This document shows positions 1 to 7,798 of a DNA stretch of 42,993 nucleotides, piece after piece (position 1 is the stretch's first letter; the number at the start of each line of letters is the position of its first letter). The DNA comes from Lachnospira sp. (lineage in GTDB: Bacteria; Bacillota; Clostridia; Lachnospirales; Lachnospiraceae). The stretch covers positions 1 through 42,993 of the forward strand of contig JAGATQ010000021.1 in assembly GCA_017621205.1 (NCBI GenBank). The letters run 5' to 3'. The translations under genes were made by a program, and so were the position numbers. A model generated the notes under the pieces. It was not told where the DNA came from. It was given only the letters and a program-made list of their open reading frames with translations, and searched no databases.

Positions 1-3
1 AAC

Positions 4-137
4 TAAGTATCTTGCAGTTTGACTTGTCTAAACTTTCATCCGCTGCGTTGCATTTTCTAGCCGTAGCCACCGCTACGCCGTCGAAAATTCGCCTTGCAGA
101 GTGAAAGTTTATCCTTCGCCAAACTATCAAGAACTTA
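4..137. repeat. Long imperfect palindrome downstream of the aldehyde dehydrogenase gene
   Basis: The two halves are imperfect inverted copies. The left arm reads TAAGTATCTTGCAGTTTG and continues with TAAACTTTCA. The right arm, read on the other strand, gives TAAGTTCTTGATAGTTTG and again TAAACTTTCA. The centre is a GC-richer hairpin around CCGTAGCC/CTACGCCG. The arms are about 60 bases. The ends do not match the TAGGTAATTG family found elsewhere in the window, so this is a different element. It could act as a folded 3' end for the minus-strand dehydrogenase operon. No gene is visible in the first 168 bases. Confidence 0.6.
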
Positions 138-168
138 ATTTGTGATGTACTAGAATAAGCTTCGCAAT

Positions 169-1548
169 CTATTTTAAAAACATACGAATTAATTTCTCGT
201 AGAAGCTTTGGTATGGCTGATACCGCATCGGCAGATCCATGAACGTTTTTTTATCTACAATGCTCTTAAAATGGGAGAAGGTTGCAAATCCTTCTTTGCC
301 ATGATAGCTGCCCATACCACTTTCGCCGACACCACCAAAGCCCATATAGGAGGTGGCGAGATGGATAATGGTATCATTGATGCATCCACCGCCGAACCGC
401 AGGGAAGCCATTACCTTTTTACTATTTTTGCGGTTTTCGCTGAAATAGTATAGGGCTAATGGCTTTTGACGTTCATTGATTTTGGCAATTACTTCATCCA
501 GAGAGGTAAAGGTTAGAATCGGCATAATTGGTCCAAAGATTTCCTCCTGCATGACAGCATCCTCCCATGTTACATTGTCCATGACGGTGGGTTCAATCTG
601 CATGGTAGCAGGACTTAATGTTCCGCCAAAAACCACCTTTGTCTGGTCGATTAAACTGCTGATTCTCTGATATTGTTTTTCATTGATAATCTTACCATAA
701 TCCGGATTTTCGAGTGGCTTTTCTCCATATTGTTTTATGATTTCTGCTTTAATTGCGGTAAGTAATGCATCCTTGACAGAGGCATCACACAAAATATAAT
801 CCGGTGCCACACAGGTCTGCCCACAGTTTAGATATTTACCAAATACAATCCGCTTTGCTGCCAGCTTGATGTTAGCAGTGGCATCTACAATACAGGGGCT
901 TTTTCCACCAAGCTCTAAGGTTACCGGAGTCAGGTGCTCGGCAGCGTGACGCATAACCTCCTTGCCCACAGCCTGGCTTCCGGTAAAAAAGATATAGTCA
1001 AATTTCTGTTGAAATAAGCACTGGTTTTCTGCCCGTCCTCCCGTGATGACAGTCACATATTCCGGGGAGAAGCATTCCGTAAGTAGCTGCTGCATGATAG
1101 CAGAGGTTGCAGGGGAATAGGCACTGGGCTTGACAACAGCAGTATTTCCAGCCGCAATGGCATCTACCAACGGGTCAATGGTTAACAGGAAAGGATAGTT
1201 CCAAGGACTCATAATGAGAACCGTACCATAGGGGGAAGGCTTCACGAAGCTTCGGGAGGCGAATTGAGCCAGTGGGGTTATCACTGTTTTTTCTTTGGCA
1301 TATCGTTTTGTATGCTTTATCATATAACTTAGCTCGCTTAGTACCAAGCCGACCTCGCACATATAGCTTTCAAATGCACTTTTTCCTAAGTCCTCTTTGA
1401 TGGCAGAGTTTATTTTTTCCTCATACTTGATAATAGTAGCCTTTAACTGTTTTAAAGCAGCAATTCGCTTTGCGACAGGCAGCGTTGCACCTGTAGAAAA
1501 AAACTGATTCTGCTTTTCAATGATTTGTTTTATTTCCTTCTCCTGCAT
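169..1548 (-). CDS. Aldehyde dehydrogenase (NAD(P)-dependent, class 3-like)
   Basis: This 459-aa protein has the full aldehyde dehydrogenase fold signature. The general-base Glu sits in TPVTLELGGKSP and the catalytic Cys in NCGQTCVAPDY. A SPWNYPF stretch lines the cofactor entry and FGPIMP follows near the C-terminus. The length (about 460 aa) and the hydrophobic C-terminal tail resemble ALDH3-type enzymes that oxidise medium or long aliphatic or aromatic aldehydes; the substrate itself cannot be read from the sequence. The start is supported by AGGAGA seven bases upstream. It lies downstream of the alcohol dehydrogenase and MarR genes on the same strand, so the three probably convert an alcohol through an aldehyde to an acid, or detoxify aldehydes. 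A palindromic element separates it from the alcohol dehydrogenase gene and may weaken or end read-through. Confidence 0.93.
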   Translation of the reverse strand: MQEKEIKQIIEKQNQFFSTGATLPVAKRIAALKQLKATIIKYEEKINSAIKEDLGKSAFESYMCEVGLVLSELSYMIKHTKRYAKEKTVITPLAQFASRSFVKPSPYGTVLIMSPWNYPFLLTIDPLVDAIAAGNTAVVKPSAYSPATSAIMQQLLTECFSPEYVTVITGGRAENQCLFQQKFDYIFFTGSQAVGKEVMRHAAEHLTPVTLELGGKSPCIVDATANIKLAAKRIVFGKYLNCGQTCVAPDYILCDASVKDALLTAIKAEIIKQYGEKPLENPDYGKIINEKQYQRISSLIDQTKVVFGGTLSPATMQIEPTVMDNVTWEDAVMQEEIFGPIMPILTFTSLDEVIAKINERQKPLALYYFSENRKNSKKVMASLRFGGGCINDTIIHLATSYMGFGGVGESGMGSYHGKEGFATFSHFKSIVDKKTFMDLPMRYQPYQSFYEKLIRMFLK

Positions 1549-1579
1549 TCTGCTTCTCCTTTTAAAATTTCTTTTAGGT

Positions 1580-1858
1580 TAGGTGATTGTGAAACTCTTT
1601 CTCATTAGGCGGATAGTCATGATATTTGTAAACTTTGCACATAGAAATCTGGTAAGGTAAGTAATTATTGTATTCATAAGAAAAACTATCTGAACACGCT
1701 GGTCCTTGATTTTGCGTAGCAAAATCTTAGTACCGTTGCGTGTGAAGCTAAGCGAAAGCGGGTTTTTTGTTGAATACAATAATTACTTACGATAAATATA
1801 CTTTATGTGCCAAATATCATGACTATCGTATTAATAACTGTGAGATTCGCAAACACTA
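1580..1858. repeat. Palindromic MITE-like element, long composite copy
   Basis: The left end, TAGGTGATTGTGAAAC, and the right end, GATTCGCAAACACTA, match the terminal inverted repeats of the family described at 26757-26907. The subterminal GATAGTCATGATATTTG and CAAATATCATGACTATC also match. The usual interior (CGCCTTTGTACTTTG and its partner) is missing, and a second inverted repeat occupies the centre. At 279 bp it is nearly twice the length of the simple copies. Its right end lies one base from the stop codon of the alcohol dehydrogenase gene. It fills the 312-base gap between the two dehydrogenase genes; no gene is seen there. Confidence 0.75.
1657..1790. repeat. Nested inverted repeat inside the composite element
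   Basis: A perfect 19-base inverted pair, GTAAGTAATTATTGTATTC at 1657-1675 and its complement at 1772-1790, bounds a 134-bp segment inside the outer palindrome. The interior holds a smaller hairpin (GATTTTGCGTAGCAAAATC). The simplest reading is a second small palindromic element inserted into the first. Confidence 0.6.
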
Positions 1859-1859
1859 A

Positions 1860-3062
1860 CTAGTCTTCCATTACCATATAGTAGAATTGCTCAAGCTCCT
1901 CTGCCGTCATCAGCTTTGGAACCGGATACAATGGATTGCCTTCCTTTTCGGCATAATGTGCCAGCATAGGAATATCCTCCTCTTGAATCTCAGGAATCGT
2001 ATCTCCGATATTCAAATCCCGTTTCATTTCCTTTATGGCTTCAATAAATTTAGCTGCTCCTTCACTGTCGCTTTCTTCTTCTGTAGAGATGTTTATGGCA
2101 ATTGCAAGCTGGTGCAGCTTAGCAGCGGCACTGTCACCGTATGCTTTCAATACAAAGGGGAGCAGTACTGCATTGGCTAGACCATGGGGAACATTATACT
2201 TGCCTCCGAGGGAATGGGCAACAGCGTGTACATAGCCTACATAGGACTTGGTAAAGGCACTTCCTGCAAGGTAGGAGGCATATAACATTTTACGGCGGGC
2301 AGTCATGTTGCTGCCATCCTTATATGCGGGGCGAATATATTGAAAAATCAATTGTACTGCTTTGATTGCGTCCTTTCTTGTTCCGGCAGTGGTGGAGTTG
2401 CCAATGTAAGCCTCCACTGCATGGGTCAATGCATCCATTCCGGTGGTCGCAGTCAGAGCGGGGGGAAGACTTCTGGTGACCTCAGGATCTAACACTGCAT
2501 AGCGGGGAATCAATGGAAAATCGTTAATTGGGTATTTGTGCCTTGTTTCATTATCCACAATAACTGCTGCTAATGTTGTCTCGCTTCCGGTTCCTGCGGT
2601 AGTTGGGATGGCAATGAGAAGGGGGAGCTTCTTGTGTATCTTTAAAATCCCCTTCATTCTGGCAAGGCTCTGATGTGGTTTTGCAATTCTGGCACCAACT
2701 GCCTTGGCACAGTCGATAGAAGAACCGCCGCCAAATCCGATTAATGCCTGACAGTCGTTGGCAAGGTATTTTTCCCTTGCTTCCTCCACATTGGTGGTGG
2801 TGGGGTTGGCAACTGTCTTGTCATAAATAATACAGTCGATATCTGCCTGTACAAGTTTTTCTTCCAATGGCTTCGTAATGCCAAAGGAACGGATACTTCG
2901 GTCTGTGACTAAAAGAACCGTATGAATTCGCTTCTTTAATAATAAAGCAACCAAAGCATCCATATCATTTAATTGCTTGGGCTTACGGTAAGGGAGAAGA
3001 GGTAGTGCCAGACGGAATACGGTTTGAAAGGTTCTGCAATAGATTTTTTTAAATAGGTTCAT
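1860..3062 (-). CDS. Iron-containing alcohol dehydrogenase (group III)
   Basis: This 400-aa protein is of the usual length for the Fe-ADH family, which interconverts alcohols and aldehydes with NAD(P)H. The nucleotide-binding GGGSSIDCAK, the TTAGTGSETT loop and the metal-ligand segments MDALTHAVEAYIG and VHAVAHSLGG...VPHG (Asp plus three His) are all visible. A short hydrophobic N-terminal stretch (residues about 10-25) is present but is not a convincing signal peptide. The start codon overlaps the stop of the upstream MarR gene by four bases, so the two are translationally coupled. The substrate is unknown. Pairing with an aldehyde dehydrogenase downstream argues for one two-step alcohol or aldehyde pathway. 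Confidence 0.93.
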   Translation of the reverse strand: MNLFKKIYCRTFQTVFRLALPLLPYRKPKQLNDMDALVALLLKKRIHTVLLVTDRSIRSFGITKPLEEKLVQADIDCIIYDKTVANPTTTNVEEAREKYLANDCQALIGFGGGSSIDCAKAVGARIAKPHQSLARMKGILKIHKKLPLLIAIPTTAGTGSETTLAAVIVDNETRHKYPINDFPLIPRYAVLDPEVTRSLPPALTATTGMDALTHAVEAYIGNSTTAGTRKDAIKAVQLIFQYIRPAYKDGSNMTARRKMLYASYLAGSAFTKSYVGYVHAVAHSLGGKYNVPHGLANAVLLPFVLKAYGDSAAAKLHQLAIAINISTEEESDSEGAAKFIEAIKEMKRDLNIGDTIPEIQEEDIPMLAHYAEKEGNPLYPVPKLMTAEELEQFYYMVMED

Positions 3063-3523
3063 GAGATATCCTCCTTTTCATTTAACTTTTCCAGATAGTT
3101 TTTCAGGTTATCCGATATATCTGTCAGTGTGTGGTAAAATGTCATCCGTTCCTCGTGGCTCATATTTGCACTTCCGGCAATGGCAGCGTTCGCTGCCAGC
3201 TCATTAATCTGTGTTGTAATTGTTTTCCCCTCTTCTGTTAATACAATAGGGGCACGGTATTTTTTCTCACTATCGTTGGATACGAAACCTCGTTCCAGCA
3301 GTTCCGAGACAGTTCTTGAAATTGCCGCTTTATCTTCCTCGCACAGGGTACTTAATTCTGTTATAGTAAGTCCGTCAGGATGCTTATGCAGCTCATACAG
3401 ACACATTACATGAGTTCCCTTTAGCTGGAATTCTGTCATCTCATGACTTTTTATTTTTTGCAGGCTTTTATAAATCTGAGTTATCGTGGTAACAAATAAT
3501 TCAAAACGGTCTGTTATAGTCAT
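3059..3523 (-). CDS. MarR-family transcriptional regulator
   Basis: This 154-aa protein has a winged-helix core. LTITELSTLCEEDKAAISRTVSELLERGFV is the helix-turn-helix and recognition helix, YRAPIVLTEEGKTI is the wing, and helices at both ends form the dimer interface. MarR proteins usually repress their own operon and release DNA on binding a small phenolic, lipid or aldehyde-like ligand. It is the first gene of the minus-strand operon with the alcohol dehydrogenase (overlap ATGA), so control of alcohol/aldehyde metabolism is the natural inference. An inverted repeat next to the predicted -10 upstream is a candidate site. Confidence 0.88.
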   Translation of the reverse strand: MTITDRFELFVTTITQIYKSLQKIKSHEMTEFQLKGTHVMCLYELHKHPDGLTITELSTLCEEDKAAISRTVSELLERGFVSNDSEKKYRAPIVLTEEGKTITTQINELAANAAIAGSANMSHEERMTFYHTLTDISDNLKNYLEKLNEKEDIS

Positions 3524-3579
3524 ATATATTCACCTTCCTAAAATAGCAATATCTATGATAAAATAAATGGATAAGGATC

Positions 3580-3601
3580 ATTATATGTTGATTCCTCAAC
3601 A
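3580..3601 (-). promoter_or_regulatory. Candidate MarR operator and -10 of the dehydrogenase operon
   Basis: On the minus strand a TATAAT lies at 3585-3580. It is immediately preceded by the 16-bp inverted repeat TGTTGATTCCTCAACA (3586-3601), which would sit between -35 and -10. A MarR dimer bound there would block polymerase, giving autorepression. The -35 is weak. The palindrome is seen directly; its use as an operator is inferred. Confidence 0.5.
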
Positions 3602-3677
3602 ACAAAATGATAGCAGTCTATTTTTAAATTGTCAATAAAAAAGCGGTTATATGAAACAATAAAAAGGGTTAAGCTTG

Positions 3678-3708
3678 TTACAACTTAGATACAAGTAAAG
3701 GGTAGAAT
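3678..3708 (+). promoter_or_regulatory. Promoter with tandem response-regulator-like box (two-component operon)
   Basis: TTACAACTTAGATACAA at 3678-3694 holds two half sites, TTACAA and ATACAA, 11 bases apart, the period usual for OmpR-family regulators. A -10-like TAGAAT follows at 3703-3708, so the boxes take the place of the -35. The same arrangement, with the same 14-base step from the second half site to the -10, is in front of the lipoprotein-ABC operon at 7565-7595. Confidence 0.6.
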
Positions 3709-3747
3709 GATTTGATAATGATTTATTTACGATAAAGAGGTGATACC

Positions 3748-4410
3748 ATGAACCATATACTGATTGTGGAGGATGAACGCTCCATTGCAGAACTGCTTGA
3801 GATTCAGCTTACAAAGGCAGGCTATGTCTGTACCTATGTACTGGATGGAGAGAAGGCAGCCGATTGTTTGGAAGAGAATAATTATGATTTGGTTCTTTTA
3901 GATATTATGCTGCCTAAGGTGGATGGATATGAGTTGATGGAGTATATCAGTACATTAAATATTCCGGTTATATTTATTACTGCCAAGGATGCGGTAAAGG
4001 ACCGGATAAAGGGCTTAAATATGGGAGCAGATGATTATATTGTAAAGCCCTTTGATATTGGAGAGGTATTGGCAAGGGTGCAGATGGTGCTTAGACGATA
4101 TGGGAAGGGGCAGAACGAGCTTCATTTTCAGGATGTGACCTTACATTTATCATCAAGAAGGGTAACAAAAGGAGGAGAGGAGATTTCCTTAACACCGAAG
4201 GAATATGATTTGTTGTTGGTTCTGGTGCAGAACAAGGATATTGTTTTGTACCGGGAGGAGTTATTTGAGAAGGTGTGGGAGACAGAGTATATTGGAAACA
4301 GCAGGACACTGGATTTGCATATTCAGCGTCTGCGCCGTAAGCTTAACCTTCAGGAGGAAATAAAGACCGTGTTTCGGATTGGTTATATATTAGAGGAGCG
4401 TGAAACATGA
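3748..4410 (+). CDS. OmpR-family response regulator
   Basis: This 220-aa protein has a receiver domain at residues 1-115 and a winged-helix DNA-binding domain at about 125-218. The receiver has the acidic pair at E8-D9, the phospho-acceptor D52 in LVLLDIMLPKVDG, the conserved Thr in FITAKD and the Lys in IVKPFD. The effector domain has the typical LTPKEYDLL and SRTLDLHIQRLRRKL. The histidine kinase gene overlaps its 3' end by four bases, so the pair form one two-component system. The box upstream of this gene, repeated upstream of the ABC operon at 7.6 kb, suggests autoregulation plus control of that transporter. Confidence 0.95.
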   Translation: MNHILIVEDERSIAELLEIQLTKAGYVCTYVLDGEKAADCLEENNYDLVLLDIMLPKVDGYELMEYISTLNIPVIFITAKDAVKDRIKGLNMGADDYIVKPFDIGEVLARVQMVLRRYGKGQNELHFQDVTLHLSSRRVTKGGEEISLTPKEYDLLLVLVQNKDIVLYREELFEKVWETEYIGNSRTLDLHIQRLRRKLNLQEEIKTVFRIGYILEERET

Positions 4411-5867
4411 GATTTTCGGCTAAAATTGTATTTGGAACGTGTATGATTCTTGCTATATGTTTTTCTGCAGGGGGTATCTATATGATTCAGCAGAATTTTC
4501 AGGTGGCTTATGATACAGCGGTGGAAAATAGTACAAGGCAGCATATTTTAGACCGCTATTCGTTGGAATCCAATCTTCGTAATGCGTTGGAGAACGGCAG
4601 GGAGTACAACGAGGAGCTGGTGACAGAAATTGCTGCCCGCATGGATAACTATGCGGATACGAACCGCAAAATGCTCGTTTATGAGCCCTTGCATAAGAAT
4701 ACTCATTTACAGAACGAAAGTAATGCCAATAAGGAAATCTGGTATACGGACATTCCAAGACTGGATGCTACAATGATTGATTATATGAAGGATAGCAATG
4801 ATGAGTTTGTAATATATGAGCAGGGGGAATTTCACTATTTATTAATTGCGACTACAATAACGATTGCAGGACATTCTGTTCGTTTGCTGAACCAATATGA
4901 TATCAGTGCTACCTATTTGGAGCGGGAGCGGCAGCTTAAGGAGTTTATCTGGCTGGATAGTATGATACTGGTGTTTTCCCTTCTGCTGGTGTTATTGTTT
5001 TCTCTATTGCTAACACGCAATATAAAAAAATTGAGCCGGGTCAGCAGCCGGATTGCCAAGGGAGAATATTCCCAACGTACGAAGATTGCCAGTCGGGATG
5101 AAATTGGGGAATTGAGCCGGAATTTTGATGTTATGGCGGAGGCAGTGGAGTGTCAGATTGCAAAGCTGAATCAGGAGATAGAAGCGAGAGAGCAATTTGT
5201 GTCGGATTTCTCTCATGAGCTGAAGACACCTATGACTGCTATGATGGGATATTCTAAGCTATTGCTCGGTAAAGAGCCGGATGAGGGGATACGGCAAAAG
5301 GCAGTGGATTACATTTACCGGGAATGTAAAAGATTAAAAACATTATCTGGTGCTCTGTTGCAAATGCTTGGGATGACAGAAGATGAGATTGTATGTAAAA
5401 AGCTTTATACAAGCTTCATTGGGCAGCGGGTATATGAGGTGTGTGAAGCGGGGCTTTGCCATGCGGTGCTTTCAGTGGAGCTTGCTGACGCGATGATTGT
5501 TACGGATGCTGAGTTGATTCTTACATTGCTTCGTAACCTCATTGAAAATGCAGACCATGCCTGTGTCAATCGTGAGAATGGAAGGATACGGCTGTTGGGG
5601 GAGGAGCAGAACAATGGGTACATGTTTACAATTTGTGATAATGGGTGTGGAATTCCAAAGGAAGAATTAAAGCAGATAACGAGGGCATTTTATATGGTGG
5701 ATAAATCCCGTTCCCGGCAGGAGGGAGGCAGTGGTCTGGGACTTGCCATCTGCGATAGAATCTGTGAGGTGCTTGGCATCACGATGTCGATAGAGAGTGA
5801 GGAAGAAGAGGGAACGAGGGTCATGCTGCTACTTCCTAAGTCAGAGCAAAAGGGGGAGGATGTATAA
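4407..5867 (+). CDS. Membrane sensor histidine kinase
   Basis: This 486-aa protein has an N-terminal membrane segment (about 8-28), an extracytoplasmic sensor region of about 145 residues, a second membrane segment (about 178-200, rich in Leu) and a HAMP linker. A HisKA domain follows with the phospho-acceptor His at about 270 in SDFSHELKTPM, then a HATPase domain with N box NLIENADHA, G1 DNGCGIP and G2 GGSGLGLAI. It phosphorylates the upstream response regulator. The start overlaps the regulator stop (ATGA), and its own stop overlaps the next gene (TAATG). The sensor region is not recognisable, so the signal is unknown. The linked lipoprotein-ABC operon hints at envelope stress or a peptide signal (inference). 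Confidence 0.94.
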   Translation: MRFSAKIVFGTCMILAICFSAGGIYMIQQNFQVAYDTAVENSTRQHILDRYSLESNLRNALENGREYNEELVTEIAARMDNYADTNRKMLVYEPLHKNTHLQNESNANKEIWYTDIPRLDATMIDYMKDSNDEFVIYEQGEFHYLLIATTITIAGHSVRLLNQYDISATYLERERQLKEFIWLDSMILVFSLLLVLLFSLLLTRNIKKLSRVSSRIAKGEYSQRTKIASRDEIGELSRNFDVMAEAVECQIAKLNQEIEAREQFVSDFSHELKTPMTAMMGYSKLLLGKEPDEGIRQKAVDYIYRECKRLKTLSGALLQMLGMTEDEIVCKKLYTSFIGQRVYEVCEAGLCHAVLSVELADAMIVTDAELILTLLRNLIENADHACVNRENGRIRLLGEEQNNGYMFTICDNGCGIPKEELKQITRAFYMVDKSRSRQEGGSGLGLAICDRICEVLGITMSIESEEEEGTRVMLLLPKSEQKGEDV

Positions 5868-6586
5868 TGAAAAACCATAAATATAAATTATTATATGTGG
5901 TGTATGTATTTCTGATTGTTGTAGTAGTAGCTTCTCCATTGTTTTATTTTCATGTGATAGATGGAATAAGGTATAACAAAAGACAGCCGATGAAGAAGAT
6001 AAGTTATTCCTTGGACAGTGATGTGAAGAATGTAGCGATGGTACAGTATATTCATGAATATCTGAACAGCTATTATATATCTGCATCCAATGTTACCATG
6101 TTTGAAGCAACAGGGGATACAGCTTTTCAATTGTATGTAACAGAAGGAGGGGCGATATCAAAGGAACTAGTTGAGTGTATAAAGAGGCTTGAACAACTCG
6201 AAGGGCTTAAAGAGTATTTTTTGCTATTGGACCCTTATATTCATTTGACAGAGCAGCCGGAGGAGGTTACTTGTGAGGAGGATACGAAAACGACTACTGA
6301 TATTACACAATATGAATACGATTGGAAGACGGAGAAGATTTCTTTGATATACGATAACAAGAGTAATCGGGCGATTGGAATAGAGTATAGAGGAAAAAAG
6401 GAGACTGTCTTCACGAAGGAGAAGAAACATAAGCTGTTACAGTCTTTTTTGGAATATTGTAACCTGTCCATTGTAGATGATTGGTATTTTAATGGGGAAA
6501 GTATGATTTCAGAAAAGGCACATTTAAAGCTTGTGATGGATAGTGACAAGGATGGTTGGAAGCTGGGGTTTCAATTGCAGGAGTAA
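5867..6586 (+). CDS. Membrane-anchored accessory protein of the two-component operon, unknown function
   Basis: This 239-aa protein has one N-terminal membrane segment (about 8-28, LLYVVYVFLIVVVVASPLF) followed by about 205 mostly hydrophilic residues predicted outside the cell. I do not recognise the family. It starts within the kinase stop codon (TAATG), so it is made with the kinase and may modulate it, as extracytoplasmic accessory proteins do in other Firmicute systems (inference). It is codirectional with the kinase, and its 3' end is part of a palindrome shared with the convergent AraC gene. Confidence 0.7.
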   Translation: MKNHKYKLLYVVYVFLIVVVVASPLFYFHVIDGIRYNKRQPMKKISYSLDSDVKNVAMVQYIHEYLNSYYISASNVTMFEATGDTAFQLYVTEGGAISKELVECIKRLEQLEGLKEYFLLLDPYIHLTEQPEEVTCEEDTKTTTDITQYEYDWKTEKISLIYDNKSNRAIGIEYRGKKETVFTKEKKHKLLQSFLEYCNLSIVDDWYFNGESMISEKAHLKLVMDSDKDGWKLGFQLQE

Positions 6587-6609
6587 GGGTGTATACCCCC
6601 TACTCCTGC
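6577..6609. terminator. Bidirectional terminator-like palindrome overlapping two stop codons
   Basis: GCAGGAGTA at 6577-6585 pairs with TACTCCTGC at 6601-6609, with further GGGT/ACCC pairing towards the centre. The stem contains the last codons of the plus-strand accessory gene (stop ends at 6586) and of the minus-strand AraC gene (stop at 6600). It looks like a compact shared terminator between convergent genes, although the T tracts are weak. Confidence 0.6.
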
Positions 6610-7451
6610 TTCTTTACTACCGGTATCCATACCTCATATTGGGCATTTTGCGGGTCCGGATTCAAATAAACTTCAATATCCGGAGCATTACCATACTCAT
6701 ATCCCGAGGTTGGAAGCCATTCCATGACGATGCGGCGTTCCAATTCCTGAATCGATTCATTTGTTCCCGTTCCTGAAAAAATTGCCCAAGTAGCGGCGGG
6801 AACCATGTATTCTTCCAATTCTTCCTTCGGATTTGTGGTGGAAACGGCAATATAGTATTTCCATGCTTCGTCATTATTGCATGTACTAACGCCCAGTACC
6901 CCCATAGGTTCTGTGTTCATCATGCCAATTAATCTTTCAAGAGTTCCATTGGTGGAAATCTCCTGCCATTTTGGTGGAATCACAGCAAAATTTTTTTCGA
7001 TTTCTTTTTCTAGTGGTGTCGATACGCCGACGATGCGAAATGCTTCCTTTGTTTCAATTCGATAATTCATTTCTTCCGCTCCTTTGATTATGATTTTAAA
7101 TGTAATAGGAGGGAATGATTTTACAGATATCCCTTCGTCTCTGACTTTGGATGGAGCGATCCCATGAATCGATTGGAAAGCCCTGTTAAATGCCGTTGGA
7201 GAATGGTAACCATACTTTTCTGCTATATCAATAATCTTAGCATCACCTCCCTGTAAATCAACAGCCGCTAATGACATCTTTCTTTTTCGGATATACTCAG
7301 TTAGTGGCATTCCTGCCATATAGGAAAACATTCTCTGAAAATGATAGGAGGAACAGCAGGCAATACAGCCAAGCTGCTCATAATCAATTTCTGTCGACAG
7401 ATGTTCCTCAATGTAATCAATTGCTTTGTTTAATCGTTCTATCCATTCCAT
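6600..7451 (-). CDS. AraC-family regulator with GyrI-like effector-binding domain
   Basis: This 283-aa protein has an N-terminal AraC domain (residues about 8-106) with two helix-turn-helix units: LSTEIDYEQLGCIACCSSYHFQRMFS and the AEKYGYHSPTAFNRAFQ type. The second half, about 120-280, is a GyrI-like/effector-binding domain (YRIETKEAFRIVGVST at its start, YEVWIPV near its end). This is the Rob/BltR-like layout, in which small molecules bound by the C-terminal domain change DNA binding. AGGAGG lies nine bases from the start. It faces away from the lipoprotein-ABC operon, so the 348-base gap between them holds both promoters. Its ligand and targets are unknown. Confidence 0.92.
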   Translation of the reverse strand: MEWIERLNKAIDYIEEHLSTEIDYEQLGCIACCSSYHFQRMFSYMAGMPLTEYIRKRKMSLAAVDLQGGDAKIIDIAEKYGYHSPTAFNRAFQSIHGIAPSKVRDEGISVKSFPPITFKIIIKGAEEMNYRIETKEAFRIVGVSTPLEKEIEKNFAVIPPKWQEISTNGTLERLIGMMNTEPMGVLGVSTCNNDEAWKYYIAVSTTNPKEELEEYMVPAATWAIFSGTGTNESIQELERRIVMEWLPTSGYEYGNAPDIEVYLNPDPQNAQYEVWIPVVKKQE

Positions 7452-7564
7452 TTATCATATCCTCCTTTATGGTAAGTGTAACTGATTTTCAATATACTGT
7501 CCTCTCTTTATCTGCACAAAAATGAGAGGGTGATTTGCTTATTATAACATAAAATTGTATCTTG

Positions 7565-7595
7565 TTACATCTTAGATACAACTAAGGGCTAATAT
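7565..7595 (+). promoter_or_regulatory. Promoter with the same tandem box (lipoprotein-ABC operon)
   Basis: TTACATCTTAGATACAA at 7565-7581 repeats the box at 3678-3694 with one mismatch. A -10-like TAATAT lies at 7590-7595, at the same distance. Transcription would start near 7602, giving a leader of roughly 200 bases that contains the perfect hairpin at 7663-7740. The site links this operon to the response regulator at 3748 (inference). Confidence 0.6.
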
Positions 7596-7662
7596 GTAAC
7601 CGTATCAGGAACATCTTTTACATTGGTAATGAAAATGATTGTTAAGTCCATTTATTCTGGGG

Positions 7663-7740
7663 GTTTGCTAGGCTTTATATGGTATCAGCGGTGAATCAGC
7701 CACGCTTTGAACTGCTGATACCATATAAAGCCTAGCAAAC
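7663..7740. repeat. Perfect 27-bp inverted repeat in the leader of the lipoprotein-ABC operon
   Basis: The arm at 7663-7689, beginning GTTTGCTAGGCTTTATATGG, is perfectly complementary to 7714-7740; the loop is 24 bases. The arms are not GC-rich and no T tract follows, so it is not a standard terminator. It may be a short palindromic mobile element of another family, or an RNA stability or attenuation structure. The rest of the 7452-7798 gap holds only the promoter described and the AraC upstream region. Confidence 0.7.
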
Positions 7741-7798
7741 ATTACTGCAAACATTCATTACAACAAACATCTATGTAGAAATTAGAGGAGGAGATAAC

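Noticed and set aside
1579..1779. A 66-codon minus-strand frame between the two dehydrogenase genes
   Set aside because: It is contained in the composite palindrome and its product has no protein-like pattern.
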